Origin: an uncultured Collinsella sp.
Lineage (GTDB): Bacteria; Actinomycetota; Coriobacteriia; Coriobacteriales; Coriobacteriaceae
NCBI GenBank assembly: GCA_958413765.1
Contig: CATYVH010000005.1
Location: forward strand, 11,157 to 75,156
Direction: 5' to 3'
DNA: 64,000 nucleotides
How positions within the stretch are numbered: position 1 is the stretch's first letter; every line of letters begins with the position of its first letter. The notes under the pieces are model-generated. The model did not search any database. It was not told the origin of the DNA and saw nothing but the letters and a program-made list of their open reading frames with translations. A program made the translations under genes and the position numbers. Of the stretch, positions 26,133 to 34,346 are shown one piece after another.

Positions 26133-27134
26133 ATGGCATACGGATACAATGACGGCGACCAACGGCCACAAAGCGTGCGCCTTGCCGGCCGCACCACGCC
26201 AACGCCCAGAAGCACCTCCGACAACGGCAACCAGCAGCGCCCCCAAGAGCAGCCCGGGGCTTCTTCTCGGCAACAAAGCCGTACCGTGCAACAGTCAGAC
26301 CGCGTGAGTACGAGCACACGCCAACGTCAGACCGACATATCGCAGCCGCGCCGCTACGATCGCCGTAAGACCGACTACTACGTTAAACGCTCCTTTTCGC
26401 GACCTCAACGCGATCGCGGCAATTCCGCCCCTCACCCCGCGTCGCATACCACAAGCCACGTGCTTCCGGCCCGCCGCCTACGCCTTGCGCTTTGCTCCAT
26501 TGCCGCCTGCCTCGTCTTTGTGTTTTTGGGATCCTGTATCTCCCACGGATCAGCCGGTCTTGAGCCCACTGCCGAGGACAAGCTGCTTAAAGCTCCCGTC
26601 GCACCAGGTTACTCCTTTGCGTTCTCGACCCCACGCTCGCAGTGGAGTGCCGGCACCATGCCCCACATCTACCAAATTGACCCCGCATGGTCGGAGCTGT
26701 CCTATGCCGGTGGCACTATTCGCGAAAACGCTTGCGGTCCCACTTGCCTCACCATGGTCTATATCTTTAAGACCGGCCATACCGATAAGACGCCGGTCGA
26801 TATATGCGCACTGGCCGAAGCCGGCAACTACGCCCCCACTGGTGCCACCGAGTGGTCGTTTATGACAAGCGGTGCGTGGCAGCTAGGGCTCAACGGAACA
26901 CAGCTCTATAACGATCGCGAATCGATTACCCAAGCACTTCGCTCGGGTGTGCCCGTCATCGCCGCAGTGCGCCCCGGTACGTTTACCAACGTAGGCCACT
27001 ACATCGTGCTCTACGGCATCGACGATGCCAACCAGATTGGCGTCTACGACCCCAACTCGGCCAGCCGCAGCGCCCGCCGCTGGGGCGTGGTGGAGGTCCT
27101 CAACGAAGTCGAAGCCATGTGGGCCTACTACTAG
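26133..27134 (+). CDS. Membrane-anchored C39-like cysteine peptidase domain protein
   Basis: About 333 residues. A long, hydrophilic Gln/Arg/Ser-rich cytosolic N-terminus (to about 110) precedes one span (LRLALCSIAACLVFVFLGS). The extracellular C-terminal domain is papain-like, of the C39_2 type. The nucleophile is in ENACGPTCLTMV, the His in VGHYIVLYGIDD and the Asp in GVYDPNSAS. Such proteins are predicted surface peptidases or transpeptidase-like enzymes. GAGGCAAGG precedes both a GTG at 26124 and the ATG at 26133 (MAYGYNDG), so the start is uncertain by three codons. It stands alone on the plus strand. Confidence 0.8.
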   Translation: MAYGYNDGDQRPQSVRLAGRTTPTPRSTSDNGNQQRPQEQPGASSRQQSRTVQQSDRVSTSTRQRQTDISQPRRYDRRKTDYYVKRSFSRPQRDRGNSAPHPASHTTSHVLPARRLRLALCSIAACLVFVFLGSCISHGSAGLEPTAEDKLLKAPVAPGYSFAFSTPRSQWSAGTMPHIYQIDPAWSELSYAGGTIRENACGPTCLTMVYIFKTGHTDKTPVDICALAEAGNYAPTGATEWSFMTSGAWQLGLNGTQLYNDRESITQALRSGVPVIAAVRPGTFTNVGHYIVLYGIDDANQIGVYDPNSASRSARRWGVVEVLNEVEAMWAYY

Positions 27135-27214
27135 TCATTGGGGACAGACTTAAATGAGTGGTCATTGGGGACGCTCTTGTTTGACTAGTCATTTAAGAAC
27201 GTCCCCAATGACTA
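27132..27214. repeat. Three copies of a GTCATTGGGGAC element, two in inverted orientation
   Basis: Units starting at 27132 and 27160 on the plus strand and ending at 27214 on the minus strand share GTCATTGGGGAC followed by CTTaaaTGA-like sequence. The outer two form an imperfect hairpin with arms of about 28 bases. It lies just past the C39-like gene and before the arcC terminator. Confidence 0.8.
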
Positions 27215-27221
27215 GGTGAAT

Positions 27222-28268
27222 AGCAAAAGCCCCGCAGTCGGAGCGGACTGCGGGGCTCATGAAGAGAGGCTAGTTTGTGGGCGTCTTGCCTGGCGCCCAC
27301 GGGAGAGGCAACGGAGTAGGGGCTACTCGTGGATGCGGGTACCGGAGAGGCCGGCCATGGTCTCGGCGGCCTTGTCCAGGGCGCCGATGATGCAGGTGCG
27401 GCCCTTGCGGGAACGGGCGAACTTGATGGCGGCGCGGACCTTGGGCTCCATGGAACCCTTGCCGAACTGACCCTCGTCGGCCAGGCGCTCGGCCTCGTCG
27501 GCGGTGATGTCCTCGAGCTCCTCCTGGTTGGGCTTGCCAAAGTTGATGGCGACGTGCTCGACGGCGGTCAGCAGGAACAGGACGTCGGCGTCGCAGTCCT
27601 CGGCCAGCAGCTCGCCGCCCAGGTCCTTGTCGATGACGGCGGGAACGCCCTTGTAGCAGCCCTTGTTCTCGTAGTCGCGGACGACGGGGATGCCGCCGCC
27701 ACCGCAGGCGATGACGATGAACTCGTTGTCAAGCAGGTTGAGGATGGAGTCAGCCTCGACGATCTTCTTGGGATCGGGGGAGGCGACGACGCGACGCCAG
27801 CCGCGGCCGGAATCCTCGACGAAGACCTTGGAGGGGTCCTCGGCCATGAACTCCTTGGCCTGCTCCTCGGTGTAGAAGGGGCCGATCGGCTTGGTCGGGT
27901 TCTTGAACGCGGGATCGTCCGGGTCGCACTCGATCTGGGTGACGACGGTGGCGGCGTGCCAACGCTTATAGCGCTTGTGCATCTCGCGGCCGATGCCCTG
28001 CTGCAGGTGGTAGCCGATGTAGCCCTGGGACATGGCGCCGCACTCGGGCAGCGGCATCTCGGGGGTGCCGATGGCGTCGTGGGCAGCGGCGAAGGCGTTC
28101 TGGATCATGCCGACCTGCGGGCCGTTGCCGTGGGTGATGATGATCTCGTTGCCCTGCTCGATGAGGCCGAGGAGCGCGTGGGCGGTGTTGCTCACGGCCT
28201 CGATCTGCTCGACGGGGTTGTTGCCGAGGGCGTTGCCGCCGAGGGCGACGACAATACGATCGGGCTTT
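27222..28268. repeat. Copy 1 of the 1,047-bp arcC duplication
   Basis: Matches 34347-35393 at a constant offset of 7,125 bases with only a few differences seen (for example two substitutions in and next to the terminator). It spans the arcC terminator, the 3' untranslated stretch and all but the first codons of arcC. Similarity stops abruptly at the codons after MSKP.GKPDR. Confidence 0.95.
27229..27258 (-). terminator. Terminator of arcC copy 1
   Basis: AGCCCCGCAGTC/GACTGCGGGGCT, a 12-bp perfect stem with a 6-base loop, followed on the minus strand by TTTTGC. Confidence 0.9.
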
Positions 28269-28285
28269 CCGTACGGTTTACTCAT
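27323..28285 (-). CDS. arcC: Carbamate kinase, copy 1
   Basis: 320 residues. It transfers phosphate from carbamoyl phosphate to ADP, the ATP-yielding last step of the arginine deiminase pathway. VVALGGNALG at the N-terminus, ITHGNGPQVGMIQNAF and IACGGGGIPVV are the nucleotide and carbamate-binding segments. Last gene of the operon arcD-arcA-arcB-arcC, 23 bases after arcB. The protein differs from the second copy (34448) by only one residue near the N-terminus, Tyr5 here against Leu5. Confidence 0.97.
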   Translation of the reverse strand: MSKPYGKPDRIVVALGGNALGNNPVEQIEAVSNTAHALLGLIEQGNEIIITHGNGPQVGMIQNAFAAAHDAIGTPEMPLPECGAMSQGYIGYHLQQGIGREMHKRYKRWHAATVVTQIECDPDDPAFKNPTKPIGPFYTEEQAKEFMAEDPSKVFVEDSGRGWRRVVASPDPKKIVEADSILNLLDNEFIVIACGGGGIPVVRDYENKGCYKGVPAVIDKDLGGELLAEDCDADVLFLLTAVEHVAINFGKPNQEELEDITADEAERLADEGQFGKGSMEPKVRAAIKFARSRKGRTCIIGALDKAAETMAGLSGTRIHE

Positions 28286-28308
28286 AGTGTTCGTTCACTT
28301 CCCGGCTA

Positions 28309-29316
28309 CTAGCGAAGCGTCGCGTACATCATGGCCTTAATGGTATGCATGCGGTTCTCGGCCTCCTGGAACACGCGAGACTGCGCGCTCTCAAAGACCT
28401 CGTCGGAAACCTCCATCTCGGTCACGCCGAACTTCTCGGCAATCTCGGCGCCGATGGTGGTCTGCGTATCGTGGAAGCTCGGCAGGCAGTGCATAAAGAT
28501 GGCGCCGGGGTTTGCCTTGGCCATGACCTCGGGCGTTACTCGATAGGGAGAGAGAAGATCGATTCGGCTCTTCCACAGCTCCTCAGCCTGGCCCATACCG
28601 ACCCAAACGTCCGTATAGATCACGTCTGCATCCTTGACGCCCTCGTCGATATCCTCAGTGAGCTGGATCGTGCAGCCATTCTGAGCGGCGATCTCCTGGC
28701 AGCGCTCAAGAAGCTCGGGATCGAAGTGCGTGGCGCCCTCGACATCGCCCTTGGGTCCGCAGGAGCAGAAGTTAATGCCGAGCTTGGCGCAGATAACCAT
28801 CAGGGAGTCGCTGACGTTGCCCTGCTCCTTGCCCATATAGGTGAGCTTCATGCCGCGCGTGTCGCCAAACTCCTCACGCATGGTAAGAATGTCGGCAAGG
28901 GCCTGGGTGGGATGGTACTCGTTGGTCAGACCGTTCCAGACGGGAACGCCAGCCTTGGCGGCAAGCTCCTCGACGATCGACTGGTCGGAGCCGCGATACT
29001 CAATACCGTCATACATGCGACCGAGCACGCGGGCGGTATCCTCGATGGACTCTTTCTTGCCCATCTGCGACGAGCCGGGGTCGAGGTAGGTCACACCCAT
29101 ACCCAGGTCCATACCGCCGACCTCGAAGGCACAGCGCGTGCGCGTTGAGGTCTTCTCAAACAGCAGGACAATGTTCTTGCCCTCGAGAAAGCGGTGCGGA
29201 TAACCGGCGCGCTTCATATCCTTGAAGTTCTTTGAGAGGTCGAGCATGTACTCGATTTCCTCGGACGTAAAGTCAAGCAGGGTAAGAACGCTTCGACCAG
29301 AAAGATTAAGAGCCAT
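28309..29316 (-). CDS. arcB: Ornithine carbamoyltransferase (catabolic)
   Basis: About 335 residues. It converts citrulline and phosphate to ornithine and carbamoyl phosphate. Family motifs are intact: FEKTSTRTRCAFE (carbamoyl phosphate site), EYHPTQALAD and FMHCLPSFHD. The operon setting between arcA and arcC implies the catabolic direction. The ATG at 29316 (MALNLSGRS) follows AAAGGATTC; the frame is open to 29376 but the extra residues are not family-like. Confidence 0.96.
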   Translation of the reverse strand: MALNLSGRSVLTLLDFTSEEIEYMLDLSKNFKDMKRAGYPHRFLEGKNIVLLFEKTSTRTRCAFEVGGMDLGMGVTYLDPGSSQMGKKESIEDTARVLGRMYDGIEYRGSDQSIVEELAAKAGVPVWNGLTNEYHPTQALADILTMREEFGDTRGMKLTYMGKEQGNVSDSLMVICAKLGINFCSCGPKGDVEGATHFDPELLERCQEIAAQNGCTIQLTEDIDEGVKDADVIYTDVWVGMGQAEELWKSRIDLLSPYRVTPEVMAKANPGAIFMHCLPSFHDTQTTIGAEIAEKFGVTEMEVSDEVFESAQSRVFQEAENRMHTIKAMMYATLR

Positions 29317-29402
29317 GATTTGAATCCTTTCGATTGTTGGAACACACAAGGAGGGATGGGCGGCGCAGACGCACACGCGCCGCCCAGATACGCTAACGCT
29401 GA

Positions 29403-30647
29403 CTAGATTTCCTCACGCCAGAACGGCATGGTCATGCAGCGCGGGCCGCCGCGACCGCGAGAAAGCTCCTCGGAGGGGGCGACGAGCAGCTCGACGCCGG
29501 CCTTGTAAAGAGCATCGTTGGTGACAACGTTGCGCTCATACACGCAGACCTTGCCCGGTGCGACCGCAAGAGTGTTGGAACCATCGTTCCACTGCTCACG
29601 GGAAGCCTCGATCGGATCGCCACCACCGCACTCAATCATGGTGATGTGGTCCATACCCGTCGCAAGCTCGAGAATATGCTGCAGGGTGCCCTCGAGCTCC
29701 TCGATATGCACCTCCCCCTCCGAATCGCCCTTGGTCAGGCGGTAGGCACGAAGCGTCTGGTAGATGCCAGGATAGACCGTGAACTTATCGCGATCGACCT
29801 GCGTGCAGACGGTGTCGAGGTGCATGTAGGCGTAGCCGTGCGGGATCTTGATGGCATAGATGTTCTCGATCTCGGCCTCATCGGAACCCCAGAACATATT
29901 CTTGGCGAGCTCATCGATGGCCGCAGTCTGGGTGCGCTCGGAAATACCGATGGCGAGCGTCTTGGCGTTGATGTTGAGGATATCGCCGCCCTCGATATGC
30001 CACTCGCTGTTGTGGTCATACCAAATGGGGCTACCGGCGTAATCGGGATGGTTGCGGAGCACCGTTTCGTAGAAGATTACCTCGCGATTGCGCTGATTCC
30101 AGTACATGCGGTTCATGGTAGCGCCCTTGCCCACGACAGCCAGAGGGTCACGGGAGAAATACGAGGCCGGCATGGGGAACAGCACCATATCGTCAGCCTT
30201 CAACTCCTCGCCGTCCATACTGGCAAGAGAACCGCCAACCTTGGGGATCTCGAGGTCGCGAACGTAGAGGCCGCCCATGGCAGCAAGGACAAACTCCTTG
30301 TTGTCCTTAATCGAATCAAGCTTCTCGACAACGGCCTGGCGAAGGGCCGCGTTGGAGATGCCGGACTCACCCATGAACTTCGTCATGAACTCTGCGCGAG
30401 TGCCCTCGACTTTGTCAAACGTCTCAGCGAGCAGCTCTTCCATATAGACGACCTCGGCGCCAGCGCCGCGAAGAAGGTCGGTAAACTGATCGTGCTCTTT
30501 CTGGGCATAGTCCAGATAGAACGCGTCGTGAATCCAAACGCGGTCGAAATCCTCCGCCTTCATGTTTACAAGATCCATACCGGGGCGATGGACGCACACC
30601 TTCTTGAGGGCGCCAATCTCGCTATGAACGTTCAGTCCTTTGTTCAT
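29403..30647 (-). CDS. arcA: Arginine deiminase
   Basis: 414 residues. It hydrolyses arginine to citrulline and ammonia. Catalytic positions known from the family are present: Asp in YFSRDPLAVV, Glu in HIEGGDILN, His and Asp in MHLDTVCTQV, and the nucleophilic Cys in RGRGGPRCMTMPF. The substrate-loop motif ASREQWNDGSN is intact too. It begins 43 bases after arcD in the operon. Compare the diverged paralogue at 32404, which keeps the catalytic core but not RGRGG or REQWND. Confidence 0.97.
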   Translation of the reverse strand: MNKGLNVHSEIGALKKVCVHRPGMDLVNMKAEDFDRVWIHDAFYLDYAQKEHDQFTDLLRGAGAEVVYMEELLAETFDKVEGTRAEFMTKFMGESGISNAALRQAVVEKLDSIKDNKEFVLAAMGGLYVRDLEIPKVGGSLASMDGEELKADDMVLFPMPASYFSRDPLAVVGKGATMNRMYWNQRNREVIFYETVLRNHPDYAGSPIWYDHNSEWHIEGGDILNINAKTLAIGISERTQTAAIDELAKNMFWGSDEAEIENIYAIKIPHGYAYMHLDTVCTQVDRDKFTVYPGIYQTLRAYRLTKGDSEGEVHIEELEGTLQHILELATGMDHITMIECGGGDPIEASREQWNDGSNTLAVAPGKVCVYERNVVTNDALYKAGVELLVAPSEELSRGRGGPRCMTMPFWREEI

Positions 30648-30689
30648 CTCTATCCTTCTTTCTCACAACTTGTATGTGGGGTTTTGCAT

Positions 30690-32126
30690 TTACGGCAGGG
30701 GGATAAGACCCGAAACCGCAGTGAATGCCATGCAGATAACGCTTACGACCAGGAAGAATTTCCAAGCGACCTTCCACCACTGGCCAAGCGGAATCTTACA
30801 GACGCCAAGACCGGCAACGAGCATCGCGCTTGTCGGCGAAATGAGAGACATGGCAGCACTGCCCATGGAAAGGCCGGTAACTGCAGCCTCGGGGTTTAAG
30901 CCCATCAGCTCAACAAGCGGGCCAAAAATTGGAATCGTAAGAGCAGCGATACCCGAAGAGCTCGGAACGAGGATCGACAGAAGGTTATCCACGACATAGA
31001 GGATGCTCGTAAAGATAACGGCTGGAACTCCGGTGAGAGCCGTGGCGAGCGTATTGAGAATCGTATCGATGATGAGGCCGTCATTGGCGATTACGAGGAT
31101 TCCGCGGGCAAGTCCAACAACGATGGCAGAGAACGCGAAATCTGCAATTCCCTTAACGAACTCGCCAGCGATCTCCTTCTCATTCATCCCGGAAACAACA
31201 CCCGAAAGAAGGGCCATGGCCAAGAAAATCGCAGAGATTTCGTTCATGTACCAGCCCTGGGCCACCAGACCCCAAATGATGGCGGCAAGTCCAAGCACGA
31301 AAATAACCATAACGGCTTTCTGCCTACCGGTGAACTCGCTATCGAGGAGATTCTCGTCCGCACCAAACTCTTTGCGCTTCTCGATATCATCGTGGAAAGC
31401 TGGGGATGCCTCGGGATTCTTCTTAACCTTGAGGGCATACATCACAACCCATGCGATGGCAACTGCCGTGAGCACGACAAGGGCGATAGTACGCAACCAA
31501 AGCTGGGGGTTGCCCTGGATACCGAGGATGCCCTGGGAAATCAGGACGTTGAACGGGTTTACGGTAGATGCGATGTATCCGATACGGGCACCCACAAACA
31601 CCGTCATGAACGCTGTAATTGAGTCGAAGCCCATGGCCATCATGATCGGCATAAGAATCGCAAAGAACGGAAGCGTCTCCTCTGCCATACCAAAGGTGCT
31701 GCCGCCCAAGGCAAAAAGCACCATTAGGATCGGAATGATGAGGACGTCCTTGCTCTTGAACTTCTTCACCACTCGGGCGACGCCGCTCGTGATGGCTCCG
31801 GTCGCCGTGATGACCTGGAAGGAACCTCCCACGATCATAATGAATGCAACGACCTCGACCGCTTGCTGGATGCCGATCGCAGGGGCCTCAAGTACTTCGA
31901 AGATGCCTTGACGAAGATCGACCTCGTTGCCGTCCTCGTCCGTATAGACCTTATCGACAGGCTCATAGGTGCCCGAGACCGTTACCTCGCGACCGTTAAC
32001 CTCCTGGCGCTCAAACGAACCCGAAGGCACGACCCAGGTCAGAACGGCAAATACGGCCATCAAGACGAGAATGATGGTGTACACGTGCGGGACTCGAAGA
32101 GTGCGCTTCTTTTCTGTCTCTGCCAT
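30690..32126 (-). CDS. arcD: YfcC-family transporter, likely arginine/ornithine antiporter
   Basis: 478 residues with about 12 membrane spans, typical of YfcC/AbgT-like carriers (RVPHVYTIILVLMAVFAVL near the start; VVGLARGILVIANDG; LVPSSSGIAALTIPIF). First gene of the operon with arcA, arcB and arcC, so exchange of arginine for ornithine is the natural role, although it is not of the classical ArcD (BasC/APC) family. CTCCTCCTTAATTC upstream of the plus-strand view gives a GGAGGAG ribosome site before the ATG. Function is inferred from context. Confidence 0.85.
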   Translation of the reverse strand: MAETEKKRTLRVPHVYTIILVLMAVFAVLTWVVPSGSFERQEVNGREVTVSGTYEPVDKVYTDEDGNEVDLRQGIFEVLEAPAIGIQQAVEVVAFIMIVGGSFQVITATGAITSGVARVVKKFKSKDVLIIPILMVLFALGGSTFGMAEETLPFFAILMPIMMAMGFDSITAFMTVFVGARIGYIASTVNPFNVLISQGILGIQGNPQLWLRTIALVVLTAVAIAWVVMYALKVKKNPEASPAFHDDIEKRKEFGADENLLDSEFTGRQKAVMVIFVLGLAAIIWGLVAQGWYMNEISAIFLAMALLSGVVSGMNEKEIAGEFVKGIADFAFSAIVVGLARGILVIANDGLIIDTILNTLATALTGVPAVIFTSILYVVDNLLSILVPSSSGIAALTIPIFGPLVELMGLNPEAAVTGLSMGSAAMSLISPTSAMLVAGLGVCKIPLGQWWKVAWKFFLVVSVICMAFTAVSGLIPLP

Positions 32127-32403
32127 CTCTCCTCCTTAATTCAGGGGTTTTTCGTTGCCGGCAAAGCCATTGTGTCATCGCGCAAAACACCCTTCCGTCT
32201 CTTCGCCCGCCAACGAAGCGCATCGACCCGTAAACGGATTTCAGATTGATGTAATTTGTCAATTTGCTTTCTAGATTGATGTTTAACATCAATTACTAAG
32301 CCGGTTCGTGCCATTCACCTGTGACAGATATGATGTAAATTGAATCGAACTCGTAATGTGCCACTATGGAAGCAATCAATACTCATCGCCAAAGCGAGGT
32401 CTT
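32127..32403. promoter_or_regulatory. Divergent arcD / second deiminase promoter region with operator-like repeats
   Basis: Within 277 bases lies a perfect dyad at 32275-32293 (ATTGATGTT, one base, AACATCAAT). AGATTGATGT is directly repeated at 32243 and 32273. TTGATGTAATTTG (32246-32258) resembles ATGATGTAAATTG (32330-32342). The repeats are suitable for a dimeric regulator; the XRE/S24-like protein encoded at 33656 is the closest candidate. Confidence 0.6.
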
Positions 32404-33654
32404 ATGTCCGCACTACATGTTCAAAACGAAATAGGAAAGCTAAAAAAGGCCCTCCTGCACTGCCCCGGCCCCGAAACGCGCAACTACCCCGACGGGCAGT
32501 TCAATCGGGTCTTTACGTTGCGTCCGTCTAGCAGCTCATTCGATCTTGATAAAGCCCTTAGGGAGCATCATGCTTACTCGGCGATGCTCGAGCACGAAGG
32601 GGTAGAGATTCTCTATCTTGAAAACCTTCTTACCGAAGCCCTTGATGCGACAGAGCAAGCGCGTCGCTCTTTTATCGATAGCTACATTTCAGAATGCGGC
32701 GCGCGGGGCATTGAGCTCGAGTCTGCCATTCGCGAGTATCTTGAGCATATCGAAGGTTCCCGCGACCTGGTCCAGGCAGCCGTCAACGGCGTTCGCTACT
32801 CCCAGGTCTTCGACACGAACAAGGAGGTGTTCAGCCTCTCAAAGCTGACGGGAGACGCATACTCACCCGACGACCTTCTCATAGCCCCCCTTAACACCAT
32901 GTGGTTCACGCGCGATCCAGCAAGCGTCATCGGCGAAGGTGTCACGCTCAACCATATGTACTGGCCAGAGCGCAACCGTGAGGTTATCGCCTATAAAACG
33001 ATTTTTAACTATCATCCGGATTTCCGCGAGACTCCTCAGTTCTTCAAGCATGAATCGACTTACCACATTGAAGGCGGCGACCTTCACAACCTCAACAGCG
33101 AAAATGTAGCCGTTGGCATCTCTCAACGAACCGAGCCAGCAGCTATAGACACCCTAGCGAATAACTTGCTCTGGGACGAGAACTCGACTATTGAGTCCGT
33201 ATGGGCCATTGAGGTTCCCTACGATGATCTCTGCATTCATCTCGACACATACTTTGCTCGTGTTAACTATGAGACATTCCTCATTGACCGGGAGCTCCTG
33301 GACCAAGCACGAGTCTACTGCATTACACGAGGCAGATCGGAAAGGACAACCCGGGCGCGTCATGTCGAAGGCGGACTAAAAGAAGCGCTGGGATTAGCCC
33401 TGGGTTTAAGTTCACCGCAATTTATCCCTTGCGGCGGCTCAAATCCCGGAGCGGCAGAGGTCGAAAGAACCAACAATGCCATAAGCACCCTTTGCCTGGA
33501 GCCCGGCAAGGTCTGCGTATACGAAGAGAACACCGAGACTAACAAGGCACTGGAGCAGGCCGGTATTGAACTTGTTCCCATCTCTATCTTTGAGCTGACA
33601 AACGGCTTTGGCGGCCCCAACTGCCTCTGCCTTCCCCTCGTCCGCGCTTCATAA
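32404..33654 (+). CDS. Diverged arginine deiminase paralogue
   Basis: About 416 residues, with the guanidino-modifying fold and all five catalytic positions of arginine deiminase kept: Asp in WFTRDPASVI, Glu in HIEGGDLHN, His and Asp in IHLDTYFARV, and Cys in GGPNCLCLP. However, the RGRGG loop before the Cys reads NGFGG, REQWND reads VERTNNA, and HRPG near the N-terminus is HCPG. It may act on a different guanidino compound or be a slow or regulatory form. It is transcribed away from the arc operon and runs into the regulator gene with a 1-base gap. GAGGTCTT precedes the ATG; the frame is open to 32356. Confidence 0.85.
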   Translation: MSALHVQNEIGKLKKALLHCPGPETRNYPDGQFNRVFTLRPSSSSFDLDKALREHHAYSAMLEHEGVEILYLENLLTEALDATEQARRSFIDSYISECGARGIELESAIREYLEHIEGSRDLVQAAVNGVRYSQVFDTNKEVFSLSKLTGDAYSPDDLLIAPLNTMWFTRDPASVIGEGVTLNHMYWPERNREVIAYKTIFNYHPDFRETPQFFKHESTYHIEGGDLHNLNSENVAVGISQRTEPAAIDTLANNLLWDENSTIESVWAIEVPYDDLCIHLDTYFARVNYETFLIDRELLDQARVYCITRGRSERTTRARHVEGGLKEALGLALGLSSPQFIPCGGSNPGAAEVERTNNAISTLCLEPGKVCVYEENTETNKALEQAGIELVPISIFELTNGFGGPNCLCLPLVRAS

Positions 33655-33655
33655 C

Positions 33656-34306
33656 ATGGGAACGGGTCAAAACATAAAGGCGCTTCGCAAGCGCGACCAG
33701 CTCACGCAGGAGGAGTTCGCGGCACTTGTCGGCGTCTCCAAAGAAACGGTATGCCGTTGGGAAAAGGACCGCTATGCCATCCGCCGGTCGACACTGCTCA
33801 AGATCGTTTCGAAATTCAATCTGCAGTTTGACGACCTCGCATCGGAAACCGCAGGGCTTGCCGCAAAGCTCGACCACGAGGGGCGGAAGGGGGAATCCAA
33901 GGAAACTACTACTGACTCCCTTTGTGATGTATTTAAAATTCAGATGAATGGAGGCAGAACGGGACTCAAGCAGACCGGAACAACGGCGCTCCCCTCATCC
34001 GTATTCAAAAACCATCGCGGGTGCTTCTTTGTTCAAATGGACACATCTGCCATGTCCAAATGCTATCCGATAGGATCCCTTCTCCTCGTGGATCCAAACC
34101 TGAAACCCTGGAACGGATGCTCCGTCCTCGCCTTGGCCGATAATTCCAGAATGGTCATACGGCGATATAGCACCGGCACGAACACCGTGATGCTGTCATC
34201 CTACTCATATCGCACGTCGGAACCGGATATTGTGCTGGACAAACGCCGAATCAGGATTCTCGGAGTCATCGTCTGGTTTCAGGCATCCCATGACCTGAGC
34301 ATCTAA
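33656..34306 (+). CDS. XRE-type regulator with S24/LexA-like C-terminal domain
   Basis: About 216 residues. The N-terminal helix-turn-helix (NIKALRKRDQLTQEEFAALV, then KETVCRWEKDRYAIRR) is XRE type. The C-terminal half resembles the LexA/CI S24 fold: DTSAMSKCYPIGSLLLVDP, where a Ser is expected, then CSVLALADNSRMVIRRY, where the usual catalytic Lys appears as Arg. Self-cleavage is therefore doubtful, and ligand sensing is an alternative. It starts one base after the deiminase-paralogue stop, so the two are coupled. The frame is open to 33608, but the ATG at 33656 starts the domain. Confidence 0.8.
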   Translation: MGTGQNIKALRKRDQLTQEEFAALVGVSKETVCRWEKDRYAIRRSTLLKIVSKFNLQFDDLASETAGLAAKLDHEGRKGESKETTTDSLCDVFKIQMNGGRTGLKQTGTTALPSSVFKNHRGCFFVQMDTSAMSKCYPIGSLLLVDPNLKPWNGCSVLALADNSRMVIRRYSTGTNTVMLSSYSYRTSEPDIVLDKRRIRILGVIVWFQASHDLSI

Positions 34307-34346
34307 CCAAATTTGCTCTTGTTTACCCCCTGCACACATCTCAAAC

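Noticed and set aside
27329..28312. Plus-strand frames over both arcC copies
   Set aside because: They are mirror images of a clear carbamate kinase gene and are identical in both copies only because the DNA is duplicated.
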